Source: Iodobacter fluviatilis
GTDB taxonomy: Bacteria > Pseudomonadota > Gammaproteobacteria > Burkholderiales > Chitinibacteraceae
Direction: 5' to 3'
NCBI RefSeq assembly: GCF_900451195.1
Contig: NZ_UGHR01000001.1
Coordinates: 2,914,001-2,978,000 of the forward strand
Length of the DNA: 64,000 nt
In this document: positions 38,170-46,795 of the stretch, piece by piece
Numbering within the stretch: the stretch's first letter is position 1
How the letters are laid out: each line of letters begins with the position of its first letter
Made by a program: the position numbers and the translations under genes
Notes under the pieces: generated by a model
Database searches by the model: none
Seen by the model: the letters and a program-made list of their open reading frames with translations, nothing else
Told to the model about the DNA's origin: nothing

Positions 38170-39348
38170 TCAAAAGAAATATTTTAATAACAGAGTGCTT
38201 GAGCGTTTTTCTGGCAAAGCGCCATATTGAGAAAGTGCATCCCCGCGATTTAGCTGAAATTCCCATGCAATATCGACTGTTTTAAAGTGGTAACGCGCTT
38301 CAGCCCATGCCATATCACTGCGATCGATTAAATCATGCCGCCACAGTGCCGTCAGCTCCAGCTGGGGAATTAAATCGGGCCAGCGCGCACTGACCATCGT
38401 GGCTTGCCGGGTCAGCAAAGTCTGGCGCGACTGCGACTCCGTGCGATAGCGCCAGTAATCCTGCAGAGGCCCTTTTTGCAAGGCCTCCCAGTCTGTGGCA
38501 TTTTTGGCTCCGCCATCGTACTGATATTCAAAGCTTAACGAAAGCTTGGATTCAGACGTCCATGTCAGCCCACTGGCAAGCCGATATACCCTGCCCCCTT
38601 CGCTGGCCGTACTGACTTCGGCATGCAGCACGGTTGCATCATTCAGTAGGCCAGTTAAATTAAGCCCCAGTTGCACTGTGGCATCCGTATCGCCAAATAA
38701 TATAAATTGCGATGTAATCTCATCATTACGGCTCAGTGCTAGCAAATAACGGTGGCGCGGATTACTGCCCCCCCAGTCTGGGCTAAATGCATCGCTATCC
38801 GGATCATTCGCCAATTTAGGAGAGTACAAAGCCGTCAGCGCGCCACCAGACCAGAGCTTTTGCCCGCGCAGCATTACGCTGCCCTGACGATTTTCACGCA
38901 AGCTGGCAGGGGCGACCGAAACCACCGATCTGACCGCTCCTTCTTTAAAAAAATCACTCGGGTTGTAACCCAGCCCTACCCCATAGCGGGTATTAATCCG
39001 GCCAAAATCAAACACCATATCGGCGGCGGGCTGCCAGCTCAAATAAGCTTCTTTTAAAGTATTCACCTTGCTTTCCGGCTCTTGCCAGCCAGGCCCAAAA
39101 CCATCCAGCCTGTCTGCCAGCACCACGCGCCAATCTGCCGTCAGCGCGGTATCCAGACGAAAATCCAGTGAGCGGCGCTGGGTATTTTCGCTGCCTTTAT
39201 CTGAACGTGCTTTACCCCATGCCCCCTCGACAGATAAATACCAATCACTATTCGCCACCTTCTCTGTCGAGGTTTGATCCGCCAGCAAGAGCGCATCCTG
39301 ATCACTGGCGATTGCTGCTGAGCACAGCAAAGCGATAAGCCATTTCAT
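38170..39348 (-). CDS. outer-membrane beta-barrel protein of the Lol-like operon
   Basis: The 392-residue protein has a short signal peptide (MKWLIALLCSAAIAS). Many alternating strands rich in Trp, Tyr and Ser follow, and the last residue is Phe (LLLKYFF), the usual BAM-recognition end. Fragments such as FDFGRINTRYGVGLGYNPSDFFKEG resemble those of outer-membrane proteins sometimes annotated as alginate-export-like or DUF1302-type barrels. It is the last gene of a five-gene minus-strand operon and starts 3 bp after the LolA-like gene, so it likely receives or inserts the cargo carried by that protein. The exact family and cargo are unknown. Confidence 0.8.
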   Translation of the reverse strand: MKWLIALLCSAAIASDQDALLLADQTSTEKVANSDWYLSVEGAWGKARSDKGSENTQRRSLDFRLDTALTADWRVVLADRLDGFGPGWQEPESKVNTLKEAYLSWQPAADMVFDFGRINTRYGVGLGYNPSDFFKEGAVRSVVSVAPASLRENRQGSVMLRGQKLWSGGALTALYSPKLANDPDSDAFSPDWGGSNPRHRYLLALSRNDEITSQFILFGDTDATVQLGLNLTGLLNDATVLHAEVSTASEGGRVYRLASGLTWTSESKLSLSFEYQYDGGAKNATDWEALQKGPLQDYWRYRTESQSRQTLLTRQATMVSARWPDLIPQLELTALWRHDLIDRSDMAWAEARYHFKTVDIAWEFQLNRGDALSQYGALPEKRSSTLLLKYFF

Positions 39349-39351
39349 CGC

Positions 39352-40107
39352 TTACTCCGGCTTAAAGCGGGGCAGATAATCCCTCTGCAACCAGCTTTCC
39401 GGTACATCACGCCATGCGTAATCGCTGTTTTTAATCACCGTCACCCAAGTTGGATCAAGGCCATCGATAATCACCGTTTCACTTGGGCGCTCCGCCCCGA
39501 GCAGGGTTTGATAATGGCGGAAGTACGCTGTTTTTAACAAACGACCGCTTTCGGTATAAAACAAAGATTTAACCGGCTGTTTGCTGCTGCTGTCGATCCA
39601 AAGCTCAATGCCGTGGTAGGTTACATCCGGAGAAACAGCCTTAAGCGTCAGCTTGTAACACGCACGCTTTTTACGCTCGCCATCCTGAATTTCTTCTTCA
39701 CCCGACAATACCGCACGGTAGTCCAGCGCTAGATTCACGGTTAACACATCCCCATTAGCGGCCTGCCCCAGCAAACGCTGCTGAGGGGAGATCCGCACGC
39801 TGGCCTTACTGGCTGGATCATAAAACCATAAATCATTGCCATCTTTGAGCAGCAATTTACCCGCATCGCGAATCGGCGCCACAAAGCGGATCAAATTACG
39901 AAAACGCCCATTATCAGGCCGGGAATATATCGCCAGCGTATTTCTGTCGCTCTCTTTGCCTTTGCGATATTCGATCAGCGTTGAATTTAGCCCGAACGAT
40001 TTATCCGGATTACGAATGGCATCGCTAGCCACCAGTAATGCCTGTGCATCCACCGCCGCAAAACTGGCGCTGCTGAGTAAAAGACTCATCACAAACAGTA
40101 GTTTCAT
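39352..40107 (-). CDS. LolA-like outer-membrane lipoprotein-sorting protein
   Basis: The 251-residue protein has a signal peptide (MKLLFVMSLLLSSASFAA) and a LolA/LppX-type half-barrel fold. Conserved blocks include NLIRFVAPIRDAGKLLLKDGNDLWFYDPASKASVRIS and DYRAVLSGEEE, as in COG2834 proteins annotated as outer membrane lipoprotein-sorting protein (LolA_like). It is not the housekeeping LolA, which is about 200 residues. It lies between a small membrane protein and an outer-membrane barrel, 3 bp from the latter, and downstream of a LolD/FtsX-type ABC pair. It therefore looks like a periplasmic carrier for a lipid or lipoprotein cargo. Confidence 0.85.
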   Translation of the reverse strand: MKLLFVMSLLLSSASFAAVDAQALLVASDAIRNPDKSFGLNSTLIEYRKGKESDRNTLAIYSRPDNGRFRNLIRFVAPIRDAGKLLLKDGNDLWFYDPASKASVRISPQQRLLGQAANGDVLTVNLALDYRAVLSGEEEIQDGERKKRACYKLTLKAVSPDVTYHGIELWIDSSSKQPVKSLFYTESGRLLKTAYFRHYQTLLGAERPSETVIIDGLDPTWVTVIKNSDYAWRDVPESWLQRDYLPRFKPE

Positions 40108-40194
40108 TCACCTCTCCCAAACGGCTTAAGCGCCAAAGTAAAGCAAATACATCAAACTTACCGACAGGTCCGCCTGTTAACGCGGAGAAATCCT

Positions 40195-40446
40195 TTACCG
40201 CCGTTGCCCGCTTACTGCGGCATAAGCTACAGCCATAATCCACATCCACAGCACAACAGCGAAACGAGGAATTTTCCAAATACTCCAGAGCAAAAAAGTG
40301 GAAATGACGATTGCCACCATCCATATCATCCAAATTCTGTTCTTAAAGCGAAGCCGGGCCGATCCTTTGGGCAGACATAAAACAGTGGCTTCCATGAACA
40401 AAGCCGCCAGTGCAAAAATAAAAAGTAAATAAATAATGGAGACCAT
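40195..40446 (-). CDS. small inner-membrane protein in the Lol-like operon
   Basis: The 83-residue product is almost all hydrophobic with two or three membrane segments (about residues 3-21, 39-57 and 60-77) and a basic C-terminus (AAVSGQRR). It starts 12 bp after the permease stop and is on the same strand, so it is co-transcribed and could be a permease accessory subunit. No domain is recognised. The ribosome site is weak, which suggests translational coupling. Confidence 0.6.
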   Translation of the reverse strand: MVSIIYLLFIFALAALFMEATVLCLPKGSARLRFKNRIWMIWMVAIVISTFLLWSIWKIPRFAVVLWMWIMAVAYAAVSGQRR

Positions 40447-40458
40447 GTCTGTGCATGC

Positions 40459-41835
40459 CTATGTATGCCGTAAGGCATCCACAATATTGAGCTGCGCAGC
40501 CCGCCTTGCCGGCCACCATGCCGACAATAACGCCACAAACACCAGACCCAGTGCCGTCGTCAGCAGCATCCTGCTCTCGCCCCACACCCGTACAGTCAGC
40601 GGGATAGGATCAACATTCCCCGGCGGAGTCCAGGTCAGGCCGCTGTGGTTCACAATCCACGCCAGTGCCAATGCCGTCAGCAACCCAGCCACCGCACCCA
40701 ATAAACCGAGCAACACACCTTCGCAGACAAATAAGCGACGGATGCCAGACTGGCGCAAGCCGATAGCGCGCAAGGTGCCGATTTCCACGGTTCGCTCCAC
40801 CACGGCCATGCTCATGGTGTTGCTCACGGTAAACAGCACAATCGAGCCAATCAGCAGGGAGATAAACCCAAAGATGGCCGTAAACATGCCGGTGATTTGG
40901 CCGTATTGCGGATTAATCGTGGTGTAATCCAACACTTCAAGCGGATGGTTCTTAAGTGGCCCCGCCAACAATTCCGCCAGCCGCGCTCTGGCCGCAGCCA
41001 TCTGGCTGCTGTGCTTCAGCTGCAGCACAATCGCCGTGACCTGCGGCGTACCCGCACCATAAATCAACTTTTGCGCCTGAGATAAATGCAGGCCCACAAA
41101 CATATCATCCAGCTCTTTCACCCCAATGGTTTCAGCCTTCACCACCGTCAGGGCGGCCACATTGGGCGCACCATGCGAATTAGCCGCCAGCATTTCAATC
41201 CGGCCTGTGTTTGGTGTGCCCGCTGTGCCTTCTGACAAGGCCAGTACATCGGCGGGCGCATCCGCGCCACTGGCGGCTTCCACACTGGGTTGCGGGCAAT
41301 TCTTTACTTGCAAAACGCCGCACAAAGCCAATACCCGCGCCACGCCCGAGCCAATCACCACCGCATCTTCTGCAGTGCCTGTCAGCGCTGATTTTTTGGG
41401 CTTAATTGGAAAATCATAATCATTCCACTGCCCCAGTTTATTTTGGTCTTCCACCACCGCACCGCGCCCAAGCACCGTGCGAGATACGCCCGCCGAAAAA
41501 TTTCCTGCAATACCGCCAAGGCTCAGCGTGGGGGTCATGACATTCAGCATGGGGGCCAGCACAGGGTCTTTTTGCAAGACCTCCAGCAGCCTAGGATAAT
41601 CGGCGATACCGTAAGCGGCCGGATTCCCGTTGCCATATAAAAAATAATCTTTATGCTGAATTTGCAAATGGCCGCTGCTTTGCACAAAGCCGGTTTGCAG
41701 CCCTAAATTCAGATCCTGGCTGTAGCCGCCAAATAATAAGATAGTCACCGCCCCCACTAGCATCGCCAGTAAGGTCGCCAGAGAGCGGCGATAGTTGCGC
41801 AAAAGATTACGCATGGCTAAAGAGAAAATATTCAT
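40459..41835 (-). CDS. FtsX/MacB-type ABC permease
   Basis: The 458-residue protein has one N-terminal transmembrane segment (about residues 18-40), a large periplasmic MacB-like domain (about 45-330), and three C-terminal FtsX-type segments (FGFISLLIGSIVLFTVSNTMSMAVVERTVEIGTLRAIG, then LLGLLGAVAGLLTALALAW, then TALGLVFVALLSAWWPARRA). The periplasmic domain is larger than in LolC and has a Cys-containing insertion (about 175-190, CGVLQVKNC). It overlaps the ATPase gene by 4 bp (ATGA). This type pumps substrate by mechanotransmission from the outer leaflet, as in LolCDE and MacB. Cargo unknown. Confidence 0.88.
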   Translation of the reverse strand: MNIFSLAMRNLLRNYRRSLATLLAMLVGAVTILLFGGYSQDLNLGLQTGFVQSSGHLQIQHKDYFLYGNGNPAAYGIADYPRLLEVLQKDPVLAPMLNVMTPTLSLGGIAGNFSAGVSRTVLGRGAVVEDQNKLGQWNDYDFPIKPKKSALTGTAEDAVVIGSGVARVLALCGVLQVKNCPQPSVEAASGADAPADVLALSEGTAGTPNTGRIEMLAANSHGAPNVAALTVVKAETIGVKELDDMFVGLHLSQAQKLIYGAGTPQVTAIVLQLKHSSQMAAARARLAELLAGPLKNHPLEVLDYTTINPQYGQITGMFTAIFGFISLLIGSIVLFTVSNTMSMAVVERTVEIGTLRAIGLRQSGIRRLFVCEGVLLGLLGAVAGLLTALALAWIVNHSGLTWTPPGNVDPIPLTVRVWGESRMLLTTALGLVFVALLSAWWPARRAAQLNIVDALRHT

Positions 41836-42551
41836 GCCAGCACCTCCTGTTTTCTGGCGGCCGACCGATCAAATTGCTCTATAGAGACCACCCGCCCGTC
41901 ACGAATCATGATGGCATCATCGGCCTCGGCCAGTACCTGCGGATCATGGGAAGAGAACACAAAGCTCACCTGATGCTCCAGCTGCATACGGCGCATCAAT
42001 TGCAAAATGGCCTTACCAGTCTGGCTGTCCAGATTGGCCGTTGGCTCATCGGCCAGCACCAATTGCGGCGCGGGAGCCAGTGCGCGGGCAATGGCCACCC
42101 GCTGCCTTTGCCCGCCGGACAATTGCCCTGGGCGATGCTGGGCTTTATCGGCCAGCCCTACCGCATCAAGCAAATCCATCACGCGGGCTTTACGTTTTGT
42201 GGCAGGCATATTCAGCATGCGCAGCGGGTATTCAATATTCTCAAAGGCGGACAATACAGGCAGCAAATTAAAATTCTGAAAAATAAACCCTAAATGCCGC
42301 GCTCTGAAATCGGCCAGCGCATCATCAGGAAGCTGCGCAATATATTGCCCCGCCACAATCACCTCGCCCTTATCGGCACGGTCAATGCAGCCGATTAAAT
42401 TAAGCAAAGTGCTTTTACCGCTGCCTGACTGGCCAGCAATGACCGTAAAGCGGTTGGGATAAATGACCAGATTAACTTCTTGCAAAGCAGGCACATCGAC
42501 CGAGCCCATACGATAGTGCTTGCTAACCTGTTTTAAGATAACGGGATACAT
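41832..42551 (-). CDS. LolD/MacB-type ABC ATPase
   Basis: The start at ATG 42551 (MYPVILKQVSKHYRMG) has GAGG 8 nt upstream; an upstream in-frame ATG would add 9 residues. The 239-residue ATPase has Walker A GQSGSGKST, Q-loop FIFQNFNLLPVLSA, signature LSGGQRQR and Walker B LVLADEPTANLDSQTG. It belongs to the LolD/MacB/FtsE group and is the first gene of the operon running to 38170. It powers the FtsX-type permease that follows with a 4-bp overlap. It is distinct from the housekeeping LolD at 18406-19098. Confidence 0.92.
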   Translation of the reverse strand: MYPVILKQVSKHYRMGSVDVPALQEVNLVIYPNRFTVIAGQSGSGKSTLLNLIGCIDRADKGEVIVAGQYIAQLPDDALADFRARHLGFIFQNFNLLPVLSAFENIEYPLRMLNMPATKRKARVMDLLDAVGLADKAQHRPGQLSGGQRQRVAIARALAPAPQLVLADEPTANLDSQTGKAILQLMRRMQLEHQVSFVFSSHDPQVLAEADDAIMIRDGRVVSIEQFDRSAARKQEVLA

Positions 42552-42792
42552 TGAGCAGTCCTCATCAGAAGAATGCATCCAATATATGCGGCCTTAACGC
42601 AAGGTTTAAGACGATGAGATAAAGCGCAACTCAGGCAGATAAGACGTATAAAAGCGCGACGAAATGCAGAGCAGGATGCAAAAAATACCATTCGCCCAAA
42701 ACAAACACGCCACGACAGGCCAGCAATAGATTTATCGCCTAAATTATTAAAAGGAGCGTAAGCCAGCACCCACAAACAAGTGCGAAGGGCGT

Positions 42793-43530
42793 ATGAACTT
42801 TAAAACCACACTCAAATCGCTAATGAATGAAGTCGACGAGCTGGAATCATTCAGAAAGGCAGACCGGCGTGAAATCTTATCGATTTTTTCCATGCTCCAA
42901 AAACACGGAGATGCCCTTAATTTATTTCTGAACAACGGTGACGAGCTGATTCTTAGCCACCTTTTAGAAATCAATCAGGCGGAAAACACCTGCTGCTTGC
43001 TCAACCCTCAGGCTGATATTCCTGTTTGCGAAGCCATCGCCATTGCAACACCTGGCGGTGGCTCTTTAGTTAAATTCAACTGCGATCTGAACCCGTGGCG
43101 CTTCAAGGGACAGGCTGCATTTCGCATTGCCATACCCGATTCCATTATTAAGCTGCAACGGCGAGAACACTTTCGCACCAAAATTCCTGAGAATCAGCCC
43201 TTCTATTGCCAGTTTCAAACCACGGGCAGCAAAGCCTCACGCTTTGTGATCTGTGATTTATCCATAGGCGGGCTCTCTTGCTGGGTTCCGGCTGATTTTG
43301 CACAAGAGCTACAAATAGCTCAGCAACATAAAATCATCATAGAACTTGGCCATACTGGCTCCGCCAGCACCTTGGTTGAGGTTTGCAGCCTGCGCCAATT
43401 TGAAGAAATATCAGCCCACCACAATGTTTTGCTGCTGGGCATGCACTTTATTGCCCTTGATCACCCGCTCGAAGCCAAATTACAAAAACTGCTTTCCCAG
43501 CTCGAAATGGCGCAACGCACGGTGCGCTAA
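42793..43530 (+). CDS. YcgR-type flagellar brake protein with PilZ domain
   Basis: The 245-residue protein has an N-terminal YcgR-like domain (about residues 25-110) and a C-terminal PilZ domain. The c-di-GMP motifs are present: RREHFR (the RxxxR class) near residue 118 and DLSIGGLS (DxSxxG) near 155. In E. coli YcgR binds c-di-GMP and slows the flagellar motor at MotA/FliG. The protein would link c-di-GMP to swimming here. It is divergent from the Lol-like operon and ends 317 bp before trpE. No flagellar genes are in the window. Confidence 0.88.
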   Translation: MNFKTTLKSLMNEVDELESFRKADRREILSIFSMLQKHGDALNLFLNNGDELILSHLLEINQAENTCCLLNPQADIPVCEAIAIATPGGGSLVKFNCDLNPWRFKGQAAFRIAIPDSIIKLQRREHFRTKIPENQPFYCQFQTTGSKASRFVICDLSIGGLSCWVPADFAQELQIAQQHKIIIELGHTGSASTLVEVCSLRQFEEISAHHNVLLLGMHFIALDHPLEAKLQKLLSQLEMAQRTVR

Positions 43531-43847
43531 GCTAAAGCACTGCAGCCACGGAGAAAACGGATGCCCAAACACCTTTCAAACAGCACTTGCAAAGGTATAT
43601 TCCGCTGTAAACCGAAGAAATCAGCAAAGCCGCCCCATTTGGCCCATCAAGAAGGTTGACCATCCTAGCTAAGATCGGCAAAAATCGGGGTAGATCCCTC
43701 ACCTCACGGAGCAATATGGGCTTTTACTCCAACCCACAGCGATGGCGTCGCTCTTAATTTGCACAAGCAGCCTGCAGAGCCAGCTGCCCGCCCTTTTGCT
43801 TACAAATTTCTGCGTCATGTCACCGAAACCCAGTTTGGAGTCTATCC
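43531..43847. other. trpE upstream region
   Basis: This 317-bp stretch must hold the trpE promoter. It includes a CCACGGAGAAAAC repeat-like motif at 43546 and a good ribosome site (GGAGTCTATCC) before trpE. I looked for a Trp-rich leader peptide with adjacent TGG codons and found none, so classical trp attenuation is not supported. No other gene is seen. Confidence 0.5.
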
Positions 43848-45317
43848 ATGTTGTCGATTACCGAATTTAATACCCTCAAAGAGCAAGGCTATAACCGCAT
43901 TCCGCTGACACTCGAGCTGTTTGCCGATTTAGATACGCCCTTATCTGTGTATCTGAAACTGGCCAACCAGCCTTACACCTATCTTTTAGAATCTGTTGTA
44001 GGTGGCGAGCGGTTTGGCCGATATTCCTTTATTGGCTTGCCCGCCCGCACCCGCTTAAAAGTGCAAGGCAATCTGACCGAAGTTATCTGTAATAACGAGG
44101 TGATTGAAACCCATCAGGGCAATCCGCTGGATTTTATTGAAAGCTTTCAACAGCGCTACCGTGCCCCAGCCAATAAAATGCTGCCGCGCTTTTTGGGCGG
44201 CTTAGTCGGCTATTTTGGCTATGAAACCATCGCTTACATCGAGAAAAAACTCGCCAATCACCCCAAGCCGGATGAAATTGGTGCGCCTGATATTCAGCTT
44301 TTACTCTCTGAAGAATTAGTCGTAGTCGATAATTTGTCAGGCAAGTTGTTCCTGGTGGTTTACGCCAATACCGAACAAAACAATGCTTACCAGACCGCCG
44401 CCGACCGCATTCATACCCTGCGTATGGCATTACGCGAACCTGCCAAAATTCCCCTACAAGGCCGGGCACCCAGCATTAGCCAGATGACATCAGGCTTTGG
44501 TGAGGATGCGTTTAAAGCCGCAGTACTTAAAGCCAAAGATTACATTATTGATGGCGACATCATGCAGGTGGTGCTTTCGCAGCGAATGAGCCTGCCCTTT
44601 GAAGAATCACCGATTTCGCTTTACCGCGCGCTGCGCTCCTTAAACCCATCGCCATATATGTTTTTCTACCATTTTGGTGACTTTCATATTGTGGGCGCAT
44701 CACCAGAGATCTTGGTGCGCCTTGAAGACGATACCGTCACAGTACGCCCGATTGCAGGCACACGGCCACGCGGCAAAACCCGCTTGGAAGACGAAGCACT
44801 CGCCGCCGAACTTTTAGCCGATCCAAAAGAAATTGCCGAGCATATTATGCTGATGGATTTAGGCCGCAACGATGCGGGCCGTGTGGCACAAACCGGCAGC
44901 GTAGCGGTAACTGATAAAATGGTGATCGAGCGTTATTCTCACGTCATGCATATTGTGTCCAGCGTGGAAGCCAAACTTAAACCCGGCATGAGCAATATTG
45001 ATGTTCTCAAAGCCACCTTCCCTGCGGGCACCGTTTCCGGCGCACCCAAGGTACGAGCGATGGAAATCATTGCCGAGCTGGAGCCGGTAAAGCGCGGCAT
45101 TTACTCCGGCGCTGTTGGCTATTTGGGCTTTAATGGCGATATGGATGTCGCCATCGCCCTGCGTACTGCGGTTGTGAAAGACAAAGTACTGTATATGCAA
45201 GCCGGAGCCGGCATCGTGGCTGACTCGGTACCAGAGAGCGAATGGCAGGAAACCTTAAACAAAGCGCGCGCAGTCTTACGTGCGGCAGAGTTAGTACAGG
45301 ATGGTTTGGACGCGTAA
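43848..45317 (+). CDS. trpE: anthranilate synthase component I
   Basis: The 489-residue protein has the N-terminal feedback-site motif [18 protein letters not shown] (the tryptophan-binding LLES), and the chorismate-binding C-domain with [40 protein letters not shown] and [16 protein letters not shown]. It makes anthranilate from chorismate using ammonia or glutamine nitrogen from TrpG. trpG lies 8 kb away rather than next door. The Shine-Dalgarno GGAG is 7 nt upstream. No strong terminator follows directly, so readthrough into the accessory genes is possible. Confidence 0.97.
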   Translation: MLSITEFNTLKEQGYNRIPLTLELFADLDTPLSVYLKLANQPYTYLLESVVGGERFGRYSFIGLPARTRLKVQGNLTEVICNNEVIETHQGNPLDFIESFQQRYRAPANKMLPRFLGGLVGYFGYETIAYIEKKLANHPKPDEIGAPDIQLLLSEELVVVDNLSGKLFLVVYANTEQNNAYQTAADRIHTLRMALREPAKIPLQGRAPSISQMTSGFGEDAFKAAVLKAKDYIIDGDIMQVVLSQRMSLPFEESPISLYRALRSLNPSPYMFFYHFGDFHIVGASPEILVRLEDDTVTVRPIAGTRPRGKTRLEDEALAAELLADPKEIAEHIMLMDLGRNDAGRVAQTGSVAVTDKMVIERYSHVMHIVSSVEAKLKPGMSNIDVLKATFPAGTVSGAPKVRAMEIIAELEPVKRGIYSGAVGYLGFNGDMDVAIALRTAVVKDKVLYMQAGAGIVADSVPESEWQETLNKARAVLRAAELVQDGLDA

Positions 45318-45396
45318 TCAAGCCCCCCCCCCGAAGCTTAGAAATAGGCCTGGGGCATCATGGCGTATTCATCCCTCATCCAAACAAGCGAGTAAT

Positions 45397-46104
45397 ATGT
45401 ACTTCATCCTTTTCGCCCTGAGCATGGTCCTGCTTTTAATGTGGCACCGACTCAGAAAAGCAGCCCGTGCGGATTATATTCGCAGCTATATGTTCCCGCC
45501 CGGCCTACTCGATAAGCTGCACAAAGTCAGGCCAGAGCTTAATCTCAAAGACCGGCAGCTGGTGGCACACGCCCTCAGGCAGTTTTTTCAGGTTTATCAT
45601 CAAAGCGGCTATCGCCACATCGCCATGCCATCGCAAGTAGTCGACGATCTCTGGCATGAATTTATTCTTTACACCAAAAACTATCAGGCCTTTTGCAAGA
45701 AAGCCTTTGGCCGCTATTTGCATCACACCCCCGCCAGCGCGCTCAGCCCTCTGCTGCGAAATAACGATGGCTTACGTACTTGCTGGCGCTATGCCTGCCT
45801 TGAAGAAAACATCAACCCCAAACACCCAACCCGCCTACCTTTGCTCTTTGCCTTAGATGCTAAATGGAACTTAGCCAATGGCTTTTATTACACGCCCGAC
45901 TGCAGCCAGCTTGCCGCAAGCAGCATCGGCACCGTGCATTGCGGCGCAGGGTTTTATTCATCCGATCTCAGCAGTGAATTCACTAGCAGCAGCGATTTTG
46001 GCAACAGCTCGGATTCTTCAGGTGGATCAGACAGCAGCGGGGATAGTGGCGGATGCAGCGGGGGGTGTAGCGGCGGATGCGGGGGTGGTGGTGGCGGTGA
46101 TTAA
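45397..46104 (+). CDS. membrane-anchored protein with WH-core and Gly/Cys-rich tail
   Basis: The start at ATG 45397 gives 235 residues with an N-terminal membrane anchor (MYFILFALSMVLLLMWHRL). The soluble domain contains VVDDLWHEFILYTKNYQAFCKKAFGRYLHH, a motif like that of glycine-rich domain-containing (GRDP-like) proteins. The last 65 residues are low complexity, first Ser/Asp-rich and then Gly/Cys-rich (GGCSGGCSGGCGGGGGGD). It begins 79 bp after trpE. The function is unknown; the Cys/Gly tail could bind metal or be a flexible anchor. The tail is encoded by a repetitive GGC/GGT-rich stretch. Confidence 0.75.
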   Translation: MYFILFALSMVLLLMWHRLRKAARADYIRSYMFPPGLLDKLHKVRPELNLKDRQLVAHALRQFFQVYHQSGYRHIAMPSQVVDDLWHEFILYTKNYQAFCKKAFGRYLHHTPASALSPLLRNNDGLRTCWRYACLEENINPKHPTRLPLLFALDAKWNLANGFYYTPDCSQLAASSIGTVHCGAGFYSSDLSSEFTSSSDFGNSSDSSGGSDSSGDSGGCSGGCSGGCGGGGGGD

Positions 46105-46417
46105 ATACAATGACCGTCCCGATAAAAGTGGCCGGCAACATAAGAAACATTAAACCCACTGTAATTACACAATCAGCCTGAAAGCTTGTTTTCACAGCAA
46201 AACTTAAAAGCTTTTTAAAGCACAAACCCAATGTAATCGAAAGCCAGCGACAATATTACCGTTTTTCCTCCTGGAAAAAACACCTTATGTAGTTTATGAA
46301 TAAGGACGCTCATTGCTCACAAGAGCATGTAATGCCACTGAAATATCAGACATGCTGACATGGGCTAAATTGCAGCTTTAATCTACATTCAGCCGTTTCA
46401 TCCAAGGAGCTCCATTT
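46105..46417. other. intergenic region before a small secreted protein gene
   Basis: A 313-bp stretch. An imperfect hairpin AAAGCTTGTTTT...AAAACTTAAAAGCTTT (46177-46214) followed by TTTAAAG may terminate the preceding gene. Short repeats such as AAACCCACTGTAAT and AAACCCAATGTAAT appear at 46151 and 46226. No coding frame. Confidence 0.45.
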
Positions 46418-46615
46418 ATGAAAAAGCTTATTATCGCAATTGCAGCATCGTGTATTGCTTTAACTTCTGTCGCCTCATTTGCTGAAGGGCTGATGAACAA
46501 AGACGGCATGACCTTACAAAAGAAAGAAACAAAGAAACATAAAGCACGGAAAGACGCTAAGAAACACGCAGCAGAAATGAAAAAAGATGCACCTAAAGAA
46601 GAAATGGCAAAATAA
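46418..46615 (+). CDS. small secreted Lys-rich peptide
   Basis: The 65-residue product has a clear signal peptide (MKKLIIAIAASCIALTSVASFA) and a mature peptide of about 43 residues that is mostly Lys, Glu, Ala and Met (MNKDGMTLQKKETKKHKARKD at its start). The mature part has no Cys or Trp. A strong AAGGAG lies 8 nt before the ATG. Such small cationic secreted proteins occur in many Proteobacteria, sometimes with MxKDx repeats; the function is unknown. Confidence 0.75.
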   Translation: MKKLIIAIAASCIALTSVASFAEGLMNKDGMTLQKKETKKHKARKDAKKHAAEMKKDAPKEEMAK

Positions 46616-46795
46616 TATCCGCTGTTTCTTGAATCAAAGGCAAGCACAGCGTGTTTGCCTTTTTCAATTCTGCAGCTCGCTATTGAATGGCATATCTCAG
46701 CCCACCTGAATCCTCAAGTACAACAAAGACCGGCAAATAAAAAGAGTCTGGCACCTTTGAAAAGCCATCAAAACATCGTCTTTTTAACTGCCTTT

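Noticed and set aside
40025..40333. 102-codon minus-strand frame between permease and LolA-like genes
   Set aside because: It overlaps the better-supported 83-residue membrane protein and the LolA-like gene in another frame and has no coding features.
43531..43847. trp leader peptide attenuator
   Set aside because: No short reading frame with adjacent Trp codons or paired terminator stems was found before trpE.
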